A DNA stretch of 64,000 bases, from assembly GCF_009928525.1 (NCBI RefSeq), contig NZ_JAABOK010000001.1, forward strand, positions 682,001 through 746,000, in the 5' to 3' direction. The translations under genes were made by a program, and so were the position numbers. Below the pieces are notes generated by a model. That model was given only the letters and a program-made list of their open reading frames with translations, ran no database searches and had not been told where the DNA came from. The stretch comes from Chitinophaga solisilvae (GTDB taxonomy: Bacteria > Bacteroidota > Bacteroidia > Chitinophagales > Chitinophagaceae). Each line of letters starts with the position of its first letter. Position 1 is the stretch's first letter. Of this stretch, positions 17,411 to 24,541 are shown piece by piece.

Positions 17411-18256
17411 CTTCAGCGTTGCCAGCAGTTTATTATTCAGCGCCACATAATCATCGTTTTTAGCTGCCTTAGCCAGTTCGATAGATTTCATAGCTGCTTC
17501 TCTGGCAACTTTGTTATCTTTTGCTTTCGCATAGATTTTTGCTTTCAGGTGCCAGATCCAGAAGGCATCCGGACTTTCGGCAGTAGCTGCATCTACCCAT
17601 TCGGCCGCTTTTTTGATATCGCGGTTATGTTCGTAGTAGTAGGAGGCAGCGAGGAAGTACGGTTTTTTATCACCGTGCTGCATGGCCTCATCGATCTGGG
17701 TGAGGATTTTATTTTCGATGTCAGCTGTGATGATTACAGGCACTTTCACTTTGTCCCAGCTGAGGGTCAGCACCATAGAAGATTCCAGCACTTTTTCAAA
17801 AGCGATGGTGAAGCTCTCCACGGAGGAAGGGAGGGCCACAGGCGCTACGCTTACGCGAGCCACGTCATTCTCCTGTTTGTACTGGGAAGGGCTGCTTACA
17901 TCCAGGCTGCTGGTGAGGATAACGGTCCATTTCTGAGCACCGGGAATGGTGAGCAGGCCGTATTTACCAGCTTTAACAGGTACGCCGCCGAAGGTCACAT
18001 CTTCTCCGAAAGTGATGATAGTAGGGGAGTTCGCACCTGTTCTCCATACTTTATTATACGGTACGATATCTCCCATGATAACTCTTCCTTTTTTAACAGG
18101 ACGGGAGTAGTTCAGTTCTACGCTGGACAAAGCAAAGTTCTGCTTTACAGTCTGTGCCGGGCTTGGAGCCGGTACTTTGATTCCCTGTGCTACGGCAGCG
18201 CCGGTATAAAGCAACAGCATAGCGCCGGCAACGGCGAATGTTCTTAAAGTTCTCAT
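17408..18256 (-). CDS. DUF2911-family exported protein, 282 aa
   Basis: Periplasmic or outer-membrane-facing protein of unknown role. Signal peptide (MRTLRTFAVAGAMLLLYTGAAVAQG), then the DUF2911 domain (about 30-175: KQNFALSSVELNYSRPVKKGR, PYNKVWRTGANSPTIITFGEDV, GKYGLLTIP), and a helical TPR-like C-terminus (AAEWVDAATAESPDAFWIWH). The start at 18256 is chosen because it begins the signal peptide; the frame is open to 18304, directly after the response-regulator stop. It is last in the minus-strand operon with the NarL-type two-component system and ends inside a long palindrome. Confidence 0.9.
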   Translation of the reverse strand: MRTLRTFAVAGAMLLLYTGAAVAQGIKVPAPSPAQTVKQNFALSSVELNYSRPVKKGRVIMGDIVPYNKVWRTGANSPTIITFGEDVTFGGVPVKAGKYGLLTIPGAQKWTVILTSSLDVSSPSQYKQENDVARVSVAPVALPSSVESFTIAFEKVLESSMVLTLSWDKVKVPVIITADIENKILTQIDEAMQHGDKKPYFLAASYYYEHNRDIKKAAEWVDAATAESPDAFWIWHLKAKIYAKAKDNKVAREAAMKSIELAKAAKNDDYVALNNKLLATLK

Positions 18257-18304
18257 ATCAGGTGGTTGTTTATTGGTGGCAAAGGAATGTACGGGCAGCG
18301 GCAT

Positions 18305-18961
18305 TTATTCAATCAGTCCGCTGCGGAAGGCATACAGTACCAGGCCAACGCTGTTTTTTACATTGAGTTTTTCCAGGAGTTTCTGCCGGATACCTTCCAC
18401 AGTGCGGGGGCTCAGGTATATCTGTTCAGATATTTCCTGTGTGGTGTACTCGCTACAGATCAGCTTCAGCACTTCCTGTTCACGGTCATTCAGCTGGATT
18501 TCATTTTTCAGCGTTGGTTTGAATTGTTGTTTGTTTTTATGGAGGACTTTTTTGAGTAGGGCCAGGTTCACGTTTTCATTGAAATAAAATCCTTTTTCAA
18601 AAGTAGTACAGATGGCTTCATAGATTTCTTCCGGGTCGGCATTTTTCAGGAGATAGGCATTGGCCCCGTTTTCCACCAGGTGAACAATGAAATTATCATC
18701 TTCATACATGGTGAGTATAATGATTTTTACATCCGGATATTTTTCTTTCACTTTTACCGTAGCCTCGATGCCGTCCATATTGGGCATCTTCAGGTCCATG
18801 AGAATAACGTCGGGCTGCTGTTTTTCCATGAGCTGTAACAGGTGCTGTCCGTCGTCTGCTTCATAAATGAAACGGATATTTTCGTAAGGAACCAGTGTAT
18901 TGATTACTCCACTGCGGAAGATCTTATGATCGTCTGCAATGGCCACTTTTATGTGCGCCAT
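18305..18961 (-). CDS. NarL/FixJ-type response regulator, 218 aa
   Basis: Cytoplasmic transcription regulator. The receiver domain has the acidic pair (ADDH), the phosphoacceptor Asp at about residue 57 (VILMDLKMPNMDG) and the conserved Thr/Lys region (IIILTMYED). The C-terminal LuxR-type helix-turn-helix is clear (NDREQEVLKLICSEYTTQEI, LSPRTVEGIRQKLLEKL). It is downstream of the HisKA_3 kinase on the same strand after a 120-bp gap and is its obvious partner. Confidence 0.96.
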   Translation of the reverse strand: MAHIKVAIADDHKIFRSGVINTLVPYENIRFIYEADDGQHLLQLMEKQQPDVILMDLKMPNMDGIEATVKVKEKYPDVKIIILTMYEDDNFIVHLVENGANAYLLKNADPEEIYEAICTTFEKGFYFNENVNLALLKKVLHKNKQQFKPTLKNEIQLNDREQEVLKLICSEYTTQEISEQIYLSPRTVEGIRQKLLEKLNVKNSVGLVLYAFRSGLIE

Positions 18962-19081
18962 AGGAGAACAGTTTATAGAGAATTTCTATTATTTTATTGT
19001 TAGTAAATTACTACAGGTCATGCTGTTACAAACGGGCACAACGAAATCGGAAGGCAATTTAGTAATAAAACAACATATGAA

Positions 19082-19891
19082 TCAACTATTCTGCGTCGGA
19101 GCCTGATAATTTTCCAAGCTGATGGTGGCAATGGTGCCTTTTGGCGTTCCTGTTGTGAAGTTAATCTTTCCGCCAATAATATTAAGGCGGCTTTCAATAT
19201 TTTTAAGTCCGAGGCTTCCTGTCTTTTTCCTGGAAGTTTCCAGCGATGATAATAGCTGGCCGTTGCCATCGTCTTCTACGGCAATGGTAAGCTGGGCAGG
19301 AGTTGTCTGATAGGTAATCAGTACTTCGGTTGCCTGAGCGTGTTTGAGGATATTGTTGATGAGTTCCTGTACTACACGGTATACGTTCAGGGCTTTTTCC
19401 TTATCAACCTGCTGGCCGTTATCAGCTGTTTTAAAAGTAATTTTTACCTGTTTGTTTTTGTTCATCAGGTTGCAGAACGAATCCAGCGCATGTGCCAGGC
19501 CCAGGTTTTCCAATGCCTGCGGATGCAGACTCTGGGAGATGAACCGCAGTTGCTGAATAATAATATCAGTGAAATCCTTGGTTTCTTTCAGCCGTTCGGC
19601 TTCGCCGTTTTCTGTTTTGAGGAGGGGCTGCAGCCCGCCGATATTGAGCTTGAGTACGGAAAGCTGTGCGCCTACTTCATCGTGGAGGTCTTCTGCAATA
19701 CGTTTGCGTTCCTGTTCCTGTCCCTGTAAAACTGCGATGAGGCGTTCCCGTTGCAACTGCAGGTCTTTATCCCTGATCACCAGCTTGTGCTGGATAACCT
19801 GTTTTTGCTGAAGCATGACGAGCAGTATCACAATGACCCCCAGTATTAACATTACTGTAGAACCGATTACAATAATATCAATTATCTGCAT
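19082..19891 (-). CDS. HisKA_3-type sensor histidine kinase, 269 aa
   Basis: Membrane-anchored kinase. One N-terminal helix (about residues 5-27) is followed by a coiled-coil linker and the dimerisation/phosphoacceptor motif RIAEDLHDEVGAQLS (His near residue 70), then a HATPase_c domain with N-box VVQELINNILKHAQ and G-box residues (VEDDGNGQ, GSLGLKNIESR). There is no periplasmic sensor domain. Its start overlaps the end of the 7-TM gene by 14 bp, so the two are translationally coupled and the 7-TM protein may supply the sensing part. Confidence 0.95.
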   Translation of the reverse strand: MQIIDIIVIGSTVMLILGVIVILLVMLQQKQVIQHKLVIRDKDLQLQRERLIAVLQGQEQERKRIAEDLHDEVGAQLSVLKLNIGGLQPLLKTENGEAERLKETKDFTDIIIQQLRFISQSLHPQALENLGLAHALDSFCNLMNKNKQVKITFKTADNGQQVDKEKALNVYRVVQELINNILKHAQATEVLITYQTTPAQLTIAVEDDGNGQLLSSLETSRKKTGSLGLKNIESRLNIIGGKINFTTGTPKGTIATISLENYQAPTQNS

Positions 19892-20570
19892 ATCTATATC
19901 TTTTTGTCTTTAAGAGGCCAATATACAGAAGAATCATAGTAATCATCCCAACAACATAATTTATTACCAGAATAGCTACCGTCATACCCAGTTTGGCCTG
20001 CCCGGTTGTCTGCAGCGCCTGTAAAGAGTTATAACTGATGGAAAACAGGAAAGAGGTACAGAAATAAATAAACAGACCTGAATTGTACCAGAAAGTTGGC
20101 AGCGTATCAATATAAACGGACTGCTCTATCAGATCCTTGTCTTTTAACAACTGTAAAAAATAAATGGCTCCATATACCAGTAATACGATTGATTTTACGC
20201 CTGCGGTAATGGAGTTATAAGCTCTTACGCCTTCTATCTTGAACAGATCAATGGAGAAGATGAGAACGGCGATGAAGGGGATTATCCGGATGAGGGTGCG
20301 CACCCTGGGGTTCTTGATACAGATCAGATAGAATACCGAAAGAATAACAAACTGGATTAAATGCATGATGCTGAAGAACCACATGTTATTCCCCATCAGG
20401 CGTTGTATAAGATCTGCACCTACGGCGAATACTAGGCTGCTGACGATATACCAGCAAACCCACCTGGAAGGCATGTCCAGGTTCCTGTAATTTAAAATGA
20501 AGGGGATCAGAATTAAACATTCGACCCCCATCATTGCATAATAAGTCCACCAAATTAATGCAAAGTTCAC
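19878..20570 (-). CDS. Seven-helix membrane protein coupled to the histidine kinase, 230 aa
   Basis: About seven hydrophobic helices (residues 5-27, 38-55, 66-83, 95-110, 125-145, 165-185, 195-220) and no recognised enzymatic motif. It begins 8 bp after the stop of the small Cys-family protein and overlaps the kinase start by 14 bp, so it sits between a candidate ligand and a kinase that lacks its own sensor. This organisation suggests a sensory or signal-relay membrane protein. I know of no functional study of this family. Confidence 0.8.
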   Translation of the reverse strand: MNFALIWWTYYAMMGVECLILIPFILNYRNLDMPSRWVCWYIVSSLVFAVGADLIQRLMGNNMWFFSIMHLIQFVILSVFYLICIKNPRVRTLIRIIPFIAVLIFSIDLFKIEGVRAYNSITAGVKSIVLLVYGAIYFLQLLKDKDLIEQSVYIDTLPTFWYNSGLFIYFCTSFLFSISYNSLQALQTTGQAKLGMTVAILVINYVVGMITMILLYIGLLKTKRYRYADN

Positions 20571-20578
20571 GCTGATAA

Positions 20579-20998
20579 TTATTGTTGAGGTTTAGTTGGT
20601 GGTTTGGTGCTGCAATATTCAGGACAAGGAATACCCTGATCCAGAATCAGTGCGGATGACATTGATTTTGCAACCGCTCCCGTGGCCGGATCTCCGGCTG
20701 GCGGCAATATATCATTTCCGTCTTCGTCTACAGCTACCAGTACCATTTTCTTTTCTTTAATACCATCGCCGTCGGTATCAATCTTAAGTCCGTAATAGAT
20801 GCGTACAGCAGTACATCCCGGCTGATCTAACAGCTGCTGTATTTTATCTTTACCGAAACACATTGCTTTCACATGACCGTTCAGTGATTTCTGATTGGCG
20901 TGGTCGTCATCATGGTTTTTACACAGTAAATCCATTTCCGCCCGGGAAATGAAATCACCTGCATCTGCAGGGATAGGTCTTCTTGGAGAATCGCTCAT
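20579..20998 (-). CDS. Small Cys-containing protein of an unnamed Bacteroidota family, one domain, 139 aa
   Basis: No signal peptide. The sequence carries the same domain that occurs twice in the divergent gene at 21289: ISRAEMDLL, then FGKDKIQQLLDQPGCTAVRIYYGLK, MVLVAVDEDGNDIL and a C-terminal DQGIPCPEYC. Between YYGLK and MVLVA is DTDGDGIKEKK, a calcium-loop-like insert. The three conserved cysteines (PGC, PCPxxC) could bind metal or be modified. It is the first gene of the operon with the 7-TM protein, kinase and regulator. The function is unknown; a role as signal or receptor-bound partner is inferred from position. Confidence 0.8.
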   Translation of the reverse strand: MSDSPRRPIPADAGDFISRAEMDLLCKNHDDDHANQKSLNGHVKAMCFGKDKIQQLLDQPGCTAVRIYYGLKIDTDGDGIKEKKMVLVAVDEDGNDILPPAGDPATGAVAKSMSSALILDQGIPCPEYCSTKPPTKPQQ

Positions 20999-21021
20999 TG
21001 TGGGTAGTTTTAATTCGGGGT

Positions 21022-21052
21022 TAAATTTATTACAAAATTACACGCTTGCAAG
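21022..21052 (-). promoter_or_regulatory. Candidate promoter of the 7-TM/kinase operon
   Basis: On the minus strand CTTG (21052-21049), a 19-bp spacer and TAAATTTA (21029-21022) fit the Bacteroidota -33/-7 pattern, with one mismatch in each box. The start point would be about 15-20 bp before ATG 20998. A second -7-like TAATTTTG lies inside the spacer. Confidence 0.5.
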
Positions 21053-21180
21053 TGGAAATCCTATAAAGCCGCTGTCGGAGCAATCCGGTGCCTGTTATGC
21101 CTTATCCACGCTGGTAATGGATTTTATCATGTTTAAAGGGGGTTCCGGATAACTGAATTAACGTAGCAGTCACTAAAAAA

Positions 21181-21200
21181 TGCGTATAACTACGCAATCC
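21181..21200 (+). promoter_or_regulatory. Inverted-repeat box, copy 1 (possible operator)
   Basis: TGCGTA-TAAC-TACGCA followed by ATCC. This 20-bp box agrees at 16 of 20 positions with a second box at 22305-22324. It lies 88 bp before ATG 21289 in the divergent region of the signalling genes. Confidence 0.45.
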
Positions 21201-21288
21201 CTCCGGAGCAAGCCTGTAGCCATTTTAAAAGCGAAGTTTTATTTTTAAATTAGTTCATTATTCCTTTTACCACCCTTAAAGCGCTTGT

Positions 21289-22074
21289 ATGTTAACAAAC
21301 CCTCAGCCCGTTGCCAGGTATAAAGACCTGGTTCATGCAGGGACATTTATCAGCCCGTCGCATGCCCGCCACATGATTGAGGCCTGGCAATCCGCCAACC
21401 CCGATGCTGTCCGCTCCATCCTGTACGGACGTAATGTATTTGATAACCTCCTGCAGACACCCGGTTGCGCCGGTATCCGCATTTTTAACGGTATCAACGC
21501 TGACAATATACAGGCGCTGGTCTTTGTACCGTTTAATGAACAGGGTGATAATATCCTGGAATACCTGGCGCAGGCGCCATACGGACTTATTAAAATGAAC
21601 GCGCCCATCTTTGACGAAGGCATTCCCTGCCCGCCTTTCTGCCCGTCAGATCCTCCGTTTGCCCAACGCTCCCCGGAAGAAAAAGCTACGATGCGCCAGC
21701 GTTATCCTGCCAGCATCCGCGAAACTGGCAGCGTCATCTCCCGCAGGGAAGCCCAGGAAATGATTGAAGCCTGGCAGCAACAGGAACCAGATGGCGTACG
21801 CTCCATTATGTACGGCCGTCACATCTTTGACGCCCTGCTGCGTATTCCCGGCTGTGAAGGCATCCGCATATTCAATGCCGCCGATCATGACCAGCAGCAA
21901 ACCTTCCTGCTGCTTGCCAGCGATAGCAGGGGAGAACATATACTGCAATACAATCACGACATACGCCTGCAAACACCCCCCGAGCCTATCGGCAGCGGCG
22001 GCGCACCCTGCCCCGGTATTTGCGGCAGCGCCGGCGATGGACTTCCGGATTGGGAAACACACAATGTAAGGTGA
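21289..22074 (+). CDS. Protein with two copies of the unnamed Cys domain, 261 aa
   Basis: Soluble protein with a tandem duplication. Repeat 1 (about residues 23-120): ISPSHARHMIEAWQSANPDAV, YGRNVFDNLLQTPGCAGIRIFNG, GDNILEY, DEGIPCPPFC. Repeat 2 (about 144-250): ISRREAQEMIEAWQQQEPDGV, YGRHIFDALLRIPGCEGIRIFN, GEHILQY, GGAPCPGIC. Both match the protein encoded divergently at 20579-20998. Shared features are a helix with MIxxW, an xGxxxFDxLL helix, PGCxGIRIF, and a terminal PCPxxC. Unknown function. It ends 2 bp before a long palindrome and has no partner gene on its own strand. Confidence 0.8.
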   Translation: MLTNPQPVARYKDLVHAGTFISPSHARHMIEAWQSANPDAVRSILYGRNVFDNLLQTPGCAGIRIFNGINADNIQALVFVPFNEQGDNILEYLAQAPYGLIKMNAPIFDEGIPCPPFCPSDPPFAQRSPEEKATMRQRYPASIRETGSVISRREAQEMIEAWQQQEPDGVRSIMYGRHIFDALLRIPGCEGIRIFNAADHDQQQTFLLLASDSRGEHILQYNHDIRLQTPPEPIGSGGAPCPGICGSAGDGLPDWETHNVR

Positions 22075-22076
22075 TC

Positions 22077-22221
22077 AATTACGAATTACGAATTGCGAAT
22101 TACGAATGTAGAAGCGAAGATCGAAACGTAAATTAAAGCAGATTACTATTATTGGTTTGCTTTAATCTACGCTTTGATCTTCGCTTCTACATTCGTAATT
22201 CGCAATTCGTAATTCGTAATT
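22077..22221. repeat. AATTACG-type long inverted repeat, 46-nt perfect outer arms
   Basis: Outer arms 22077-22122 and 22176-22221 are perfect reverse complements: heptamers AATTACG x2, AATTGCG, AATTACG, then GAATGTAG and the core AAGCGAAGATC. The inner part pairs further with two mismatches (AATTAAAGCA with TGCTTTAAT). It begins 2 bp after the stop of the two-domain gene. Confidence 0.97.
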
Positions 22222-22532
22222 CGCATTTTACCTTCATCACCTATAATAATTTTTACCAATAATTCCTTTCCCTCCAAACATTCCCGTACTTCTCATGCCT
22301 GGAATACGTAGTTCTACGCAATCCTTTTTTTCAGTTCTACAACGCTTGACTGCCATCATATTCTTCACAATCTTTGCATCATCAGCCGATAAGAATAATT
22401 GTTATACAGCACAGGATCAGAAATGACCGGACCTTTCTACCATGTTTGTTTTAAAGTATGCAGAAGGGGTCTGGCTGTTACCTGAAACAGCTCATTGGGT
22501 AAGCTCCTTATCCCCATAAAAAAATTTAAACC
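22222..22532. other. Intergenic region with a second 20-bp box
   Basis: About 310 bp before the gene at 22533. It holds the box TACGTAGTTCTACGCAATCC at 22305-22324, 208 bp before the start codon. The region is pyrimidine-rich on the plus strand (CCTTTCCCTCC) and otherwise shows no gene, RNA or strong hairpin. Confidence 0.5.
22305..22324 (+). promoter_or_regulatory. Inverted-repeat box, copy 2 (possible operator)
   Basis: CGTAG-TT-CTACG with TACG...CGCA flanks and trailing ATCC. Agrees at 16 of 20 positions with the box at 21181. A LuxR-type regulator such as that encoded at 18305 would recognise a dyad of this kind, but no direct evidence links them. Confidence 0.4.
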
Positions 22533-23429
22533 ATGAGTTACCTGTTAATTGGAAACATCTCTGCGCTTATTTGTGATGACTGTATAGAGCCGCTTGCCAA
22601 TGCACGAATACGCGTTTATCTTCCGGATATACGGTATCCGGATCAACAGAATTCCTGGGCTAAAGGTATTTTCAATGACCTGCGCCCGTTGACCGCCAAA
22701 GATGTGTTGATGAAGGCCGACCGCCTGCTGGCGGAAGCGCCGCTGGATGAATGGGGCAATTTCAGTCTGAGCTGGGAGGAAGTACATTTGTTTACAGAAC
22801 CGCTGGAACTGGATCTTTGCCTGGATGTTATGCCGGGTAAAACAGGCAGCCACCAGCCGCGCAACTATCACCTCAGCAATGTGGTGTTGCACTGGAAACG
22901 CAGCAGCAACGGTTACCTCGGAGCCTACGCCTATGTGGTGCCGTCCGCATCCTGGAACGCCATCTGCCGCGATGCCGGCTCCTGGGTAATTACCGGAACA
23001 GTGAGGCATTACCAGCGGAAGGAAGGGCAGCTGCACCTGAAAGTACAGGCCTATAACGCGATTTCAGGAAAGATGATCGGAGAAGCATATACCAATGAGT
23101 TTGGACGATATACTATCCGGTTCTCCCGTAAAGATCTGTATAGCGGACACCTGCAGCCGGTAAGACAGGGCCGTACCAATATGGGACCGGATGTGTATTT
23201 CAGGATTTATAACGATGACCGGCTCATACTATCTGAAAATGAAAATAATGCAGCAGTCAGCGAGAGACAGGATCTGCCTCCGTGCTCCTGCCTGAATATA
23301 GAATATAAATCTTCCGCAGTAAGAAGAGCCTCCGCACATATCAACGGATGGATCAGCGATATGATTTCACTGACTGCCGGAAGAAGAAAGAAACGTGAAC
23401 AGCTGAGGATGGCGGCCAACTACAGATGA
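22533..23429 (+). CDS. Hypothetical protein with two transthyretin-like beta domains, 298 aa
   Basis: No signal peptide or membrane helix. Two segments look like prealbumin/carboxypeptidase-regulatory-like beta domains: residues about 5-130 (ISALICDDCIEPLANARIRVYL, ending VVLHWKR) and about 148-275 (VITGTVRHYQRKEGQLHLKVQA, GEAYTNEFGRYTIRFSR, VYFRIYND). A short basic tail follows (GRRKKREQL). Cysteines occur near the start (CDDC) and end (PPCSC). Such domains often decorate proteins handling small ligands or surfaces, but nothing here specifies function. The gene stands alone and is followed by a terminator. Confidence 0.72.
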   Translation: MSYLLIGNISALICDDCIEPLANARIRVYLPDIRYPDQQNSWAKGIFNDLRPLTAKDVLMKADRLLAEAPLDEWGNFSLSWEEVHLFTEPLELDLCLDVMPGKTGSHQPRNYHLSNVVLHWKRSSNGYLGAYAYVVPSASWNAICRDAGSWVITGTVRHYQRKEGQLHLKVQAYNAISGKMIGEAYTNEFGRYTIRFSRKDLYSGHLQPVRQGRTNMGPDVYFRIYNDDRLILSENENNAAVSERQDLPPCSCLNIEYKSSAVRRASAHINGWISDMISLTAGRRKKREQLRMAANYR

Positions 23430-23554
23430 GAGTATGCAATATCCCTTGTGGAAGAACCCCGTTAACGCTCGTTGTAAAAGATCATTTAATGTCTGACATC
23501 TCAATAAGTTAGCTATAAAGAATCCCCCTTGTTTGAACCCCCTTTCTAAATGCA

Positions 23555-23591
23555 GACAGCTGCCCTTCCCCTGGCAGCTGTCATTTTTTTT
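23555..23591 (+). terminator. Intrinsic terminator, convergent with xerD
   Basis: GACAGCTGCC, loop CTTCCCCT, GGCAGCTGTC, then ATTTTTTTT. The poly-T tract runs into the xerD stop codon. It is 125 bp downstream of the beta-domain gene; on the minus strand it also gives a stem after xerD but lacks a U tract. Confidence 0.9.
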
Positions 23592-24489
23592 AGAAACGGG
23601 GATGATACTGCGCCAGCGTATCACGCAGGTATTCCCGGTCGAGATGCGTATATATTTCAGTAGTGGTAATGCTTTCATGCCCCAGCATCTGCTGCACGGC
23701 TCGCAGGTCAGCTCCGCCCTCCACCAGGTGGGTGGCAAAGGAATGCCGGAAAGTATGCGGGGATACATTCTTCTGAATGCCGGCCAGTTTGGTCAGCTCC
23801 TTAATCACCAGGAAAATCATCACCCGGCTTAACATACCGCCACGTCTGTTCAGAAACAACGTGTCTTCCTCCCCGTGTTTAACGGGCATGTGTATACGAA
23901 CATTTCTCCTGTAGATATCAATCTGCCGCATGGCTTCTTTCCCGATCGGCACAATCCGCTCCTTGTTGCCTTTTCCCAGTACCCGGATGTAGCCCGCATC
24001 CATGTACAGTTGCGTAAGCTGCAGGCCGATTACTTCGCTTACACGGAGGCCGCAGCTGTACATTGTTTCGAGGATAGCCTTGTTACGATGGCCTTCGGCA
24101 GTATCCAGCTTTATCTGCGCTATGATTTTCTCTATCTCTTCAAAAGTGAGTACGTCCGGAAGTTTGCGTTGCAGTTTGGGTGCATCCATCAGCTGCGTGG
24201 GATCTTCCTGGGTCATGTCTTCCAGCAGCAGGAATTTATAAAAAGCCTTGATGCCGGAGATCGTCCGGGCCTGCGATGCCGGTGTCATGCCCAGCTGGCT
24301 GATCCACTGTACGCAGGCCTGGAGGTCGGCCAGCGTGATGTCCTGCGGCCGCAGCTTTTCTTTACCGTGCGCCAGCAGATACTGTTCCAGCTTCTCCACA
24401 TCGCGCAGATAGGCTTCAATAGAATTATCGGATAATGACCGCTCTAACTTTAGATACCCTTTAAATAGTTTCCTGAATGATTCCCACAT
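23590..24489 (-). CDS. xerD: Tyrosine recombinase XerD, 299 aa
   Basis: Site-specific recombinase acting with XerC at dif to resolve chromosome dimers. The N-terminal SAM-like domain (about 1-95) contains RSLSDNSIEAYLRDVEKL. The catalytic domain has the conserved Arg in CGLRVSEVIGL, the beta-hairpin Lys in VLGKGNKERIVPIG, HxxR in HTFRHSFATHL, and the nucleophile Tyr in TTTEIYTHL. Length and lack of a flanking integration site fit the housekeeping Xer rather than a phage integrase. Start 24489 gives MWESFRK. The intergenic gap to pyc is about 50 bp and divergent. Confidence 0.95.
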   Translation of the reverse strand: MWESFRKLFKGYLKLERSLSDNSIEAYLRDVEKLEQYLLAHGKEKLRPQDITLADLQACVQWISQLGMTPASQARTISGIKAFYKFLLLEDMTQEDPTQLMDAPKLQRKLPDVLTFEEIEKIIAQIKLDTAEGHRNKAILETMYSCGLRVSEVIGLQLTQLYMDAGYIRVLGKGNKERIVPIGKEAMRQIDIYRRNVRIHMPVKHGEEDTLFLNRRGGMLSRVMIFLVIKELTKLAGIQKNVSPHTFRHSFATHLVEGGADLRAVQQMLGHESITTTEIYTHLDREYLRDTLAQYHPRF

Positions 24490-24541
24490 AAATGGCAAGT
24501 TAAAAGTTTTGCCCTATTTTTAATGACATAACCTCAATAAC

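Noticed and set aside
20895..21152. An 85-codon plus-strand frame antisense to the start of the small Cys-family gene
   Set aside because: It overlaps the candidate promoter and first part of the opposite gene, and its sequence has no family signature.
23590..24489. Phage or integrative-element integrase
   Set aside because: Length and motifs fit chromosomal XerD; no attachment-site duplication or phage genes lie next to it.
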